From NCBI GenBank assembly GCA_002337005.1, contig DDFD01000110.1:1-51014 (forward strand): a stretch of DNA of 51,014 bases, written 5' to 3'. The position numbers were made by a program, and so were the translations under genes. Under the pieces are notes generated by a model, which worked only from the letters and a program-made list of their open reading frames with translations, was not told the origin of the DNA and ran no database searches. This DNA comes from Flavobacteriales bacterium UBA1937 (GTDB lineage: Bacteria > Bacteroidota > Bacteroidia > Flavobacteriales > Weeksellaceae). This document shows positions 43,698-51,014 of the stretch, piece after piece. The first letter of the stretch is position 1; the number at the start of each line of letters is the position of its first letter.

Positions 43698-45101
43698 ATG
43701 ATTCAATTAAAATCAAAACATATTACATTATCGTTGTTGTTGGCGAGTACTTTTATTTTTGCCCAAAATCCAGTAATACAAACTCAGTTTACACCAGATC
43801 CTGCACCTATGATTTATAAAAATAAGTTGTATGTTTTTACAGGAGATGATCAACCCGGATTTGATTTCTATACAATGACCAAATGGCGCGTGCATTCATC
43901 AGACGATATGGTGAACTGGACAGACCACGGTTCGCCGATTTCTTTAGAATCTTTTTCTTGGGCTAGAGATAGAGCTTGGGCAGCACAATGCATCGAACGA
44001 AATGGAAAATTTTATTGGTATATCTGTGCACAGACTGTTGATAACAATATGGCGATTGGTGTAGCCGTTTCAGACAGCCCAACTGGTCCATACAAAGATG
44101 CTCTAGGAAAACCTTTAATTTCTACAGGAAGTTGGGATAATATAGACCCTACCGTTTTTATTGATGATGACGGACAAACATACTTGTATTGGGGAAATGG
44201 TCATCTTTTTTATGTAAAACTCAATAAAGATATGACTTCTTACGAAGGAAAAGTTATAGAAGTGCCACAATCTGTAGAAGCTTTTGGCGGATTAAGACGT
44301 CCCGGAAAAAGCGATGAGGTATTGCAAAAACAAGAAAAATTCGAAGATGTTTATGTAGAAGGACCTTGGTTTTACAAAAGAAATAATCTCTATTATCTGA
44401 TGTATGCTGGGATGACAAATCATACCGAATGTCTTTCTTATGCAACAAGCAATTCACCAATAGGGCCTTGGAAATATCAAGGAAAAATAATGACTGATCA
44501 ACCTACCAATAGTTTTACTAATCACGGTGGAATTATAGATTATAAAGGAAAATCTTATCTATTTTACCATACAGGTCTATTGCCAAAAGGTGGAAGTTAT
44601 GGACGTTCTACTGCTATTGAAGAGTTTAAATACAATGCAGATGGAAGCATCCCGAAAATTACAATGACCAAAGAAGGTGTAAATCCTGTCGGAACTTTAA
44701 ATCCTTACCAAAAAACCGAAGCAGAAACGATGGCTTGGTCTGAGAAATGCAGCACCAAAGAAAATAAAAAAGTAGGAGTTTATGTCTCAGATATTAGAGT
44801 TGGAGGATATATTAAAGTTCGTGCCGTAGATTTTGGAAAAGGCGCTTCGGCATTTTCTGCATCAGTTGCAGCTGGAGTAGATGGTGGAATTTTAGAAGTA
44901 AGAGTAGATAAAATAGATGGAACTAAAATTGCCCAAATTGAAATACCAAGAACTGGAGATTGGGAAGAATTTAAAACTCTAACTACAAAAATTTCAGAGT
45001 CCGTTTCAGGAGTTCACGATGTATATTTCGTCTTTCAAGGGAAAAATATTACCGCAGGAAGACAACTTTTCAATTTTGATTTCTGGAAGTTTAATCCATA
45101 A
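43698..45101 (+). CDS. GH43 enzyme with C-terminal CBM6-like domain, copy 2
   Basis: A 467-residue secreted enzyme (signal to FAQ). The triad is Asp34 in PDPAPM, Asp150 in IDPTVF and Glu221 in VEGPWF. A CBM6-like domain (about 325-467) begins at NPYQKTEAETMAWS. It shares NPxIQTxFTxDPAPM, MVNWTDHG, CIERNGKFY and IDDDGQxYLYWGN with the gene at 38411, so the two are paralogues. They differ in the loops before Glu221 (an added EAFGGLRRPGK segment here), which suggests different side-chain targets. Confidence 0.88.
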   Translation: MIQLKSKHITLSLLLASTFIFAQNPVIQTQFTPDPAPMIYKNKLYVFTGDDQPGFDFYTMTKWRVHSSDDMVNWTDHGSPISLESFSWARDRAWAAQCIERNGKFYWYICAQTVDNNMAIGVAVSDSPTGPYKDALGKPLISTGSWDNIDPTVFIDDDGQTYLYWGNGHLFYVKLNKDMTSYEGKVIEVPQSVEAFGGLRRPGKSDEVLQKQEKFEDVYVEGPWFYKRNNLYYLMYAGMTNHTECLSYATSNSPIGPWKYQGKIMTDQPTNSFTNHGGIIDYKGKSYLFYHTGLLPKGGSYGRSTAIEEFKYNADGSIPKITMTKEGVNPVGTLNPYQKTEAETMAWSEKCSTKENKKVGVYVSDIRVGGYIKVRAVDFGKGASAFSASVAAGVDGGILEVRVDKIDGTKIAQIEIPRTGDWEEFKTLTTKISESVSGVHDVYFVFQGKNITAGRQLFNFDFWKFNP

Positions 45102-45139
45102 TTTTTTAATCTAAATCTTAACTCAAATAATTAAAAATA

Positions 45140-47083
45140 ATGAGAAGCTTACATAAAATAATATTTTCAATTTCGATTTTACTATCCGTTATTTTACAAG
45201 CGCAAGTTGCTGAATTGGTAAGTCCAGATGGTCAATTGAAGCTCAGTGTTTTTTTGGAAGATGGTAAAGCATTGTATTCTGTAGCATTTTCAGAAAAGAC
45301 AGTTTTAGAGAAGTCGCCTTTAGGTTTGGTTACCAATGAAACTGATTTTTCTAAAAATTTGAAATTCATCAATGCCGAGAAAGGAAAAACTGAAAAAAAA
45401 TATACCAATCAGAAAATCAAAAAATCTGAAGTAACTTATAACGCCAATACATTGATTTGCACTTTTGAAAATGCTCAGAAAAATAAAATTTCAGTAGAAT
45501 TTCAGGTGAGCAATTATAACATTGCGTTGAGGTATCAGATTGCTCCTATCGGAGAGAGAATGAGTGCTGTAGTGCAATCAGAAATAACAGGATATCAATT
45601 TCCGAAGTCTGCCACTACTTTTCTTTCGCCGATGATGAGCCCAATGAAAGGTTTTGCACGCACTGCACCAAGCTATGAAAGTGGTTACGAAGCTGACGCA
45701 TCTTTAGGAAAACCAGCTGCTAACAAAGAAGGTTATGTATTTCCCGGATTGTTTCGTATTGGTAATGAAGCTTGGGTTTTACTTTCAGAAACTGGCGTAA
45801 ACAGTCAGTATTGCGCATCACATTTAAGCAACGGAACATCAGACGGACTTTATACCGTAGAATATCCAAATATAGCGCAGAACAATGGTTTCGGAAGTTC
45901 TGGTGCTGCCATTTCTCTGCCCGGGAAAACGCCTTGGAGAACCATTACCGTAGGAAATTCCCTGAAACCGATTGTAGAAACTACCATTCCTTTTGATGTG
46001 GTAGAACCACTGTATGAACCATCTCAGAATTATAAATTTGGGCGCTCTACTTGGAGCTGGATTGTTTGGCAAGACCCAAGTATGAACTATGAAGACCAAG
46101 TGAAATTTATAGACCTTGCATCTTCTCTTCGATATGAATTTATTTTAATTGATGCACTTTGGGATGCCAATATTGGTAAAGAAAGAATGAAAGAACTCAT
46201 TCAATATGCCAAATCCAAAAATGTGGAAGTAATGCTTTGGTACAATTCTAATGGTGCTTTCAATGATGCACCACAAGGCCCAAGAAACAAAATGAATACT
46301 TCTATTGAAAGAAAAAAAGAAATGAAATGGCTAAAAGAAGTGGGAGTAAAAGGTCTGAAAGTTGATTTTTTTGGTGGTGACAAACAAGAAACGATGCGTT
46401 TGTACGAAGATATTTTGTCTGATGCCAATGATTTTGGTTTAACCATTATTTTCCACGGAGCAACTTTGCCTAGAGGTTGGGAAGTAATGTATCCTAATTA
46501 TGCAGGAAGCGAAGCCGTTTTAGCCTCAGAAATGCTCATTTTTTCTCAAGATGTCAGAAATTCTGAAGCTTTTTTTGCTACACTTCATCCGTTCATCAGA
46601 AATTCTGTAGGAAGTATGGAATTTGGCGGCGTTTTGTTGAACAAATATTTAACAAAATCTAATCAAGACAAAAACAAGAGATTAACCACTGATGCTTTTC
46701 AGCTAGCTACAGCAGTTTTGTTTCAAAATCCAATCCAAATGTTTGGTATAACTCCTAATAATCTAACAGATGTGCCCGCTTTTGAAATCGATTTTATGAA
46801 AGAAATTCCTACACTTTGGGATGAAACGGTTTTTATAGATGGTTATCCTGGGAAATATGCCATTATTGCAAGAAGACATCAAAATCAATGGTATGTAGCA
46901 GGTGTAAATGCCGAAAAAGAAGTTTTGAAAAAGAAATTGAAGCTCCCAATGTTAGCAGGAAAAACCGTAAAATTTTATAATGACGATAAAAATAGAGAAA
47001 TCTATTCTAAAGATTTGAAAATCAATAAAAATGGAGAATTAGAAATAGAAATTCAGCCTAATGGTGGATTTGTATTAAAGTGA
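45140..47083 (+). CDS. GH97 retaining-type alpha-galactosidase-like enzyme
   Basis: A 647-residue secreted enzyme (signal to LQAQ). GH97 layout: N-terminal beta-super-sandwich (about 25-290), (beta/alpha)8 barrel (about 290-560) and C-terminal beta domain. RSTWSWIVWQDPS opens the barrel. Asp409 in GLKVDFFGGD sits where the retaining branch (the alpha-galactosidase-type subgroup) has its nucleophile, whereas inverting SusB-type members use Glu pairs. FHGATLPRGWE and NYAGSEAV are also present. Removal of alpha-galactosyl caps is the best guess, in parallel with GH27. Confidence 0.88.
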   Translation: MRSLHKIIFSISILLSVILQAQVAELVSPDGQLKLSVFLEDGKALYSVAFSEKTVLEKSPLGLVTNETDFSKNLKFINAEKGKTEKKYTNQKIKKSEVTYNANTLICTFENAQKNKISVEFQVSNYNIALRYQIAPIGERMSAVVQSEITGYQFPKSATTFLSPMMSPMKGFARTAPSYESGYEADASLGKPAANKEGYVFPGLFRIGNEAWVLLSETGVNSQYCASHLSNGTSDGLYTVEYPNIAQNNGFGSSGAAISLPGKTPWRTITVGNSLKPIVETTIPFDVVEPLYEPSQNYKFGRSTWSWIVWQDPSMNYEDQVKFIDLASSLRYEFILIDALWDANIGKERMKELIQYAKSKNVEVMLWYNSNGAFNDAPQGPRNKMNTSIERKKEMKWLKEVGVKGLKVDFFGGDKQETMRLYEDILSDANDFGLTIIFHGATLPRGWEVMYPNYAGSEAVLASEMLIFSQDVRNSEAFFATLHPFIRNSVGSMEFGGVLLNKYLTKSNQDKNKRLTTDAFQLATAVLFQNPIQMFGITPNNLTDVPAFEIDFMKEIPTLWDETVFIDGYPGKYAIIARRHQNQWYVAGVNAEKEVLKKKLKLPMLAGKTVKFYNDDKNREIYSKDLKINKNGELEIEIQPNGGFVLK

Positions 47084-47147
47084 ATTTCAATAATTAACAG
47101 AATTTAAAAAAGATTTTAAATTTTTCAAAATTAAAAATAATTTAACA

Positions 47148-49670
47148 ATGAGCCTTTTTTCAAGAATTATCACAACTGTACTCGTCTTCTTTGTTTTTAC
47201 AATAGAAATATCTGCTGCACAGCCTTTTATTACTACAGAAAAAAATTCTGATGTACTTGTACTCAAAGAAAAATCTGTAAACCTTTCTATTTTTACCAAT
47301 GCAGGGATAGATGCAGGAATTTTGAGAGCTGTTAAAAATTTACAGTCAGATTTTCAGAAGGTTACAGGAGATCAACCCAATATTTTAAATCAAATTTCGG
47401 GAAATAATATACCTTTAATCATCATCGGAACAGTCGGAACAAAATCTGTAATTGATGATTTGATTAAGCAGAAAAAAATTGACGGAAAAGCACTAACAGG
47501 AAAAAAAGAAAAATTTATTATCCAAAATATATCAAATCCGTTTCCTGGTGTTGCAGAAGCTGTTGTGATTGCTGGAAGCGATAAAAGAGGTACTATTTAT
47601 GGGATTTACGAAGTTTCACAGCAAATAGGTGTTTCGCCGTGGTATTATATGGCAGATGTTCCTGTAAAAGTGAAAGAAAATATTTATTTCAGAAAAGGAA
47701 TTTATACCGATGGAGAACCTGCTGTAAAATACCGAGGGATTTTCTTAAATGATGAAGAACCTTCGCTAGGAGGTTGGGCTAGAGCTACTTTTGGTGGCGT
47801 AAATTCTAAATTTTATGAAAAAGTTTTTGAGCTGATTCTTCGTCTCAAAGGTAACTATATTTGGCCTGCAATGTGGGGAAAAGCTTTCTATGATGATGAT
47901 GCTTTGAGCGGACCATTAGCTAATGAAATGGGTATTATAATGGGAACTTCTCACCACGAACCAATGGCGCAAGCTCAGGAAGACTGGCACAGATACATCA
48001 AAAAAAATAACCTCAAAAACGTTTGGGATTATTCTAAAAATGCCGAAGTTTTACAAAAATTCTGGAAATCTGGTATTGAAAGAAGTAAAAATTGGGAAAA
48101 ATTGGTAACTGTAGGAATGCGTGGCGATGGTGATGAAGCTATGGGAGAAGGAACCAATATTGCTTTGCTAGAAAATATAGTAAAAGACCAGAGAAAAATT
48201 ATAGAAGAAGTTACAGGTAAAAAAGCTGAAAAAACACCTCAAGTTTGGGCTTTATACAAGGAAGTTCAAGATTATTATGACAAAGGAATGAGAGTTCCAG
48301 ATGATGTCATTTTGCTATTTTGTGATGACAATTGGGGAAATGTAAGAAAACTACCAGACCTTACAAAACCTTTGCACAAAGGCGGCTACGGAATTTATTA
48401 TCATTTCGATTATGTAGGAGGCCCTAGAAATTCTAAATGGATCAATATCAGCCCGATACAGAGAATTTGGGAACAGATGAATCTTTCTTATGAGCATAAA
48501 GTAGATCAACTTTGGGTAGTAAACGTAGGAGATTTAAAACCAATGGAATTCCCGATTAGTTTTTTCCTAGAAATGGCTTGGAATCCGAAACAATTTAACT
48601 CTAAAAACCTTCTAGAATATACTGAGAAATGGTCTGCACAGCAATTTGGTGAAAAATACGCCAAAGAAATTGCCAGAATGATCAATCTATACACCAAATA
48701 CAACCGAAGAGTTACACCAGAAACTTTAGATAGCAAAACTTTTAGCTTAAATAATTACCACGAATTTGAAACAGTTTTAAACGATTATAGGGCATTGGCT
48801 GTTGATGCTTTACGTTTAAAAGAGCGCATTCCGGCAGAATATCAAGATGCATATTATCAGTTGGTTCTATATCCTATAGATGCGTGTAGTAATTTGTATG
48901 AAATGTATTATGCAGTTGCTAAAAATAGAGAATTAGCAGCCAAATATGACCTTAAAGCAAATTATTATGCAGACAGGGTAAAAGAGTGTTTTGAAAGAAA
49001 TGCATATCTAGACCATAAATACAATAATGAGATTGCTGGTGGAAAATGGATACATATGATGGATCAGATGAAGATAGGATACAAAGCGTGGTTTGACGGA
49101 AAAGTAAATGTAATGCCAGAGGTAACTTATGTATATGATGATAATGCTTCCAAAGAAAGAGTATTTAAAGAAAAAGACGGCTATGTTTCTATAGAAGCCG
49201 AGAATTTTGCAAGAATGAATAATTCTGACCGAATTCATTGGGAAGTGATTCCTGATTTTGGAAAAACCAAATCTGGAGTAACTACTTTTCCGCAAAGTGC
49301 TGACCCTAAAACCAGCGAAAACATCTATTTAGAATATGATATTAATTTTGAATCTAAAGGTGAGTTCGAAGTTCAACTGCTTTTAGCTCCTACGTTAAAT
49401 TATAATCACAATAAAGGATTGCGATACGAAATTTCCTTTGATGGAGGAACTCCACAAATCATCAATTTTAATGGCCATTATAAAGGTGAATTAGGAAGAT
49501 GGCAATCAGAACATATCATTAAATCTATCACAAAACATCAGATTTCACAACCCGGTAAACACACTTTACGTTTCAGAGTTTTAGAAGCTGGTATTGTTTT
49601 AGAAAAGATTTTAATAGATACAGGTGGACTTAAACCAAGTTATCTGGGCGCGCCAGAGAGTAATTTTTAA
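47148..49670 (+). CDS. GH115 alpha-(4-O-methyl)-glucuronidase, copy 2
   Basis: An 840-residue secreted enzyme (signal ending SAAQP). It has the same landmarks as copy 1: RGTIYGIYEVSQQIGVSPWYY, VKYRGIFLNDEEP, WPAMWGKAF, GTSHHEPM, GMRGDGDE, CDDNWGNVR and MMDQMKIGYK. The region between GTSHHEPM and GMRGDGDE and the CDDNWGNVR follow-on (KPLHKGGYGIYYHF versus SKKHPGGYGMYYHV) differ, as do the C-terminal domains. Its base composition is AT-rich like most of the locus, unlike copy 1. Two GH115 copies may serve differently placed glucuronosyl groups. Confidence 0.93.
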   Translation: MSLFSRIITTVLVFFVFTIEISAAQPFITTEKNSDVLVLKEKSVNLSIFTNAGIDAGILRAVKNLQSDFQKVTGDQPNILNQISGNNIPLIIIGTVGTKSVIDDLIKQKKIDGKALTGKKEKFIIQNISNPFPGVAEAVVIAGSDKRGTIYGIYEVSQQIGVSPWYYMADVPVKVKENIYFRKGIYTDGEPAVKYRGIFLNDEEPSLGGWARATFGGVNSKFYEKVFELILRLKGNYIWPAMWGKAFYDDDALSGPLANEMGIIMGTSHHEPMAQAQEDWHRYIKKNNLKNVWDYSKNAEVLQKFWKSGIERSKNWEKLVTVGMRGDGDEAMGEGTNIALLENIVKDQRKIIEEVTGKKAEKTPQVWALYKEVQDYYDKGMRVPDDVILLFCDDNWGNVRKLPDLTKPLHKGGYGIYYHFDYVGGPRNSKWINISPIQRIWEQMNLSYEHKVDQLWVVNVGDLKPMEFPISFFLEMAWNPKQFNSKNLLEYTEKWSAQQFGEKYAKEIARMINLYTKYNRRVTPETLDSKTFSLNNYHEFETVLNDYRALAVDALRLKERIPAEYQDAYYQLVLYPIDACSNLYEMYYAVAKNRELAAKYDLKANYYADRVKECFERNAYLDHKYNNEIAGGKWIHMMDQMKIGYKAWFDGKVNVMPEVTYVYDDNASKERVFKEKDGYVSIEAENFARMNNSDRIHWEVIPDFGKTKSGVTTFPQSADPKTSENIYLEYDINFESKGEFEVQLLLAPTLNYNHNKGLRYEISFDGGTPQIINFNGHYKGELGRWQSEHIIKSITKHQISQPGKHTLRFRVLEAGIVLEKILIDTGGLKPSYLGAPESNF

Positions 49671-49866
49671 ACAAACAAATCCCAAAAATTAAACTTCACT
49701 ATGAAAAAAAACAACAATCTTTAAACATTTTCAGAAACTTTAGTCAGACTTATTTTTAGCGCTGAACTAAAGAAAAGTTTTACGACAATTACAATGCATT
49801 TTTTAATGTGTTGAGGGAGTTTTATGCTTCAAAAAATAACCAATTGTTAACCCAAAAAAATGAATT
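49671..49866 (+). other. Gap before GH30 with short reading frame and hairpin
   Basis: This 196-base gap is the longest in the enzyme block. It contains a seven-codon frame ATG...TAA (49701-49724, MKKNNNL) and a possible hairpin made by TTTAGTCAG (49739-49747) with CTG-A-ACTAAA (49762-49771). TATTTTTA just inside it is one base off the -7 consensus. A separate promoter or post-transcriptional control for GH30 is possible but weakly supported. Confidence 0.3.
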
Positions 49867-51014
49867 ATGATTAATTTTAGAAAAATATTAGCATTATTTT
49901 CGATGCTGCTTTTTATAACTCAATTCAGTGCTCAAACTCCAAAAGTTAGAATTGACAATACTACTCCAAGACAAAAAATTACTGGTTTTGGTGGTTTTGT
50001 TTGTAGCCCTCAGTTTGCTTATAACCATATGACAACTGCTGAAATACAAAAAATGTGGGGAGCAAATAGCGAAGCAGGCTATAATATTATGAGACTATAC
50101 ATCCCTACAAGTAGAGATAATTGGAATTTGGTTTTAGAAACTGCTCAATTAGCCAAATCTTTAGGTCTTATCATTTTTGCGAGCCCTTGGTCGCCACCTG
50201 CAGAATGGAAAACCAATGGTAATGATGCTGGAACTTATAACGGTGTAGAAGGTTTTCTGAAACAAGAAAATTATGCAGATTTTGCCAATTATCTGAATGA
50301 TTTTGTGGTATATCTCAGAAATAACGGAGTAGAATTAGATGCTATTTCGCTTCAAAATGAGCCAGATTATGTGGTTACTTATGCAGGATGTTCTTATACG
50401 CCTGCCCAAATGACCAATTTTCTTAAGAATTACTCTGATGTCATTTCTTGTAAAATTATAGCGCCAGAAACAGTAGGTATGTCTAATACTTTTGCCACTG
50501 CATTACAAGCTGCTGATGTATTGCCTAAATTCGAAATTTATGCTGGGCATCAGTACGGAGGAATTGGTTCTACTTATAAAGGTTTTCAAAATACGGATAA
50601 AGAAATTTGGATGACAGAATTCTTAATCAATTGGAATTCTAGTGGAGGTAGCAGAAATTTCACTTGGAATACAGATGCTTTTGATTTTGCAAAAAGTATC
50701 AATGATGTAATGGTAGGCGGAGGAAACGCTTGGATTCATTATGCTACAAAAAGATACTACGGAATGCTAGGTGATGGGCAATTCGGAACTACCACAGGTG
50801 AAATTACCAAAAGAGGTTATATTCTTTCTCATTTCGCTAAATATACTACAGGTTACAGAAGATTAGATGCTATCTGGAGTGATCAAGGTTCTATGCAAGG
50901 TTCTGCTTATATAAATAATACGGGCGATAAAGTAACGCTTATGGTTTTCAATTCTTCTGCAAATACGTATAATCTTAAAGCAGATTTGCCTTTTTATACT
51001 ACTTCGGCTCAGAA
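49867..51014 (+). CDS. GH30 (subfamily 8-like) glucuronoxylanase, cut by the window end
   Basis: The first 382 residues of a secreted enzyme that continues past the window. A type I signal (MINFRKILALF to FSAQ) precedes the barrel. Family motifs are KITGFGGFVCSPQFAY, FASPWSPPAEWKTNG, acid/base Glu165 in SLQNEPD and nucleophile Glu251 in WMTEFL. The segment HYATKRYYGMLGDG (291-304) aligns with the beta8 loop in which GH30_8 enzymes hold an Arg and Tyr that grip the glucuronic acid of xylan; Arg296 and Tyr298 are the candidates. The side beta-sandwich begins after about 330. It would cut the xylan backbone next to GlcA branches. Confidence 0.88.
   Translation, partial: MINFRKILALFSMLLFITQFSAQTPKVRIDNTTPRQKITGFGGFVCSPQFAYNHMTTAEIQKMWGANSEAGYNIMRLYIPTSRDNWNLVLETAQLAKSLGLIIFASPWSPPAEWKTNGNDAGTYNGVEGFLKQENYADFANYLNDFVVYLRNNGVELDAISLQNEPDYVVTYAGCSYTPAQMTNFLKNYSDVISCKIIAPETVGMSNTFATALQAADVLPKFEIYAGHQYGGIGSTYKGFQNTDKEIWMTEFLINWNSSGGSRNFTWNTDAFDFAKSINDVMVGGGNAWIHYATKRYYGMLGDGQFGTTTGEITKRGYILSHFAKYTTGYRRLDAIWSDQGSMQGSAYINNTGDKVTLMVFNSSANTYNLKADLPFYTTSAQ

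Noticed and set aside
49737..49771. Terminator after GH115 copy 2
   Set aside because: The stem is bulged and no T run follows, so termination is not supported.
1..51014. tRNA, rRNA, insertion sequences or transposases
   Set aside because: No cloverleaf-forming tRNA sequence, rRNA motif or transposase-like protein was found in the window.

Overview
The window reads as the chromosome of an AT-rich Bacteroidota bacterium, most likely class Flavobacteriia (Weeksellaceae-like, for example Chryseobacterium or Cloacibacterium relatives; the genus is only a guess). The evidence is a SusC/SusD pair, promoters with the TAnnTTTG -7 element, no Shine-Dalgarno sequences, and Bacteroidota-style fused carbohydrate enzymes.

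Region 1 (1-5.5 kb) is the tail of a nitrous oxide reductase accessory cluster (nosD, nosF, nosY). It is followed by a fasciclin-domain lipoprotein, a convergent polytopic membrane protein with His motifs, and a Crp/Fnr regulator. The lipoprotein and the membrane protein each have an FNR-like palindrome at nearly the same distance from a TAnnTTTG box, so a small anaerobic or NO-responsive regulon is likely.

Region 2 (5.9-14.4 kb) is a full hexuronate pathway. It holds UxaC, KdgK, a YhcH-family protein (DUF386), Eda, an ExuT-like transporter, a divergent AraC regulator, UxuA and a short-chain-type UxuB. A LacI-type operator sits on the uxaC promoter and a second lies 171 bp upstream, but no LacI gene is present.

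Region 3 (14.4-24.3 kb) starts with 1.1 kb of AT-rich non-coding DNA. Then come a Nudix-type (NrtR/AraR-like) regulator, xylulokinase, xylose isomerase, SusC and SusD, with only one visible promoter, in front of the regulator. The block ends at a strong intrinsic terminator.

Region 4 (24.3-51.0 kb) is a run of thirteen same-strand enzyme genes: GH95, GH43, GH43, a tandem esterase, GH31, GH115, GH43, GH43-CBM6, GH29, NPCBM-GH27, GH43-CBM6, GH97 and GH115. A GH30 xylanase follows and is cut by the window end.

Together the genes describe use of a heavily decorated glucuronoarabinoxylan. GH30 cuts the backbone, SusCD imports oligosaccharides, periplasmic enzymes remove acyl, arabinosyl, xylosyl, galactosyl/fucosyl and (methyl)glucuronosyl groups, and the released xylose and glucuronate enter XylA/XylB and UxaC/UxuB/UxuA/KdgK/Eda. 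All functional calls rest on sequence reading alone; no database search was run.
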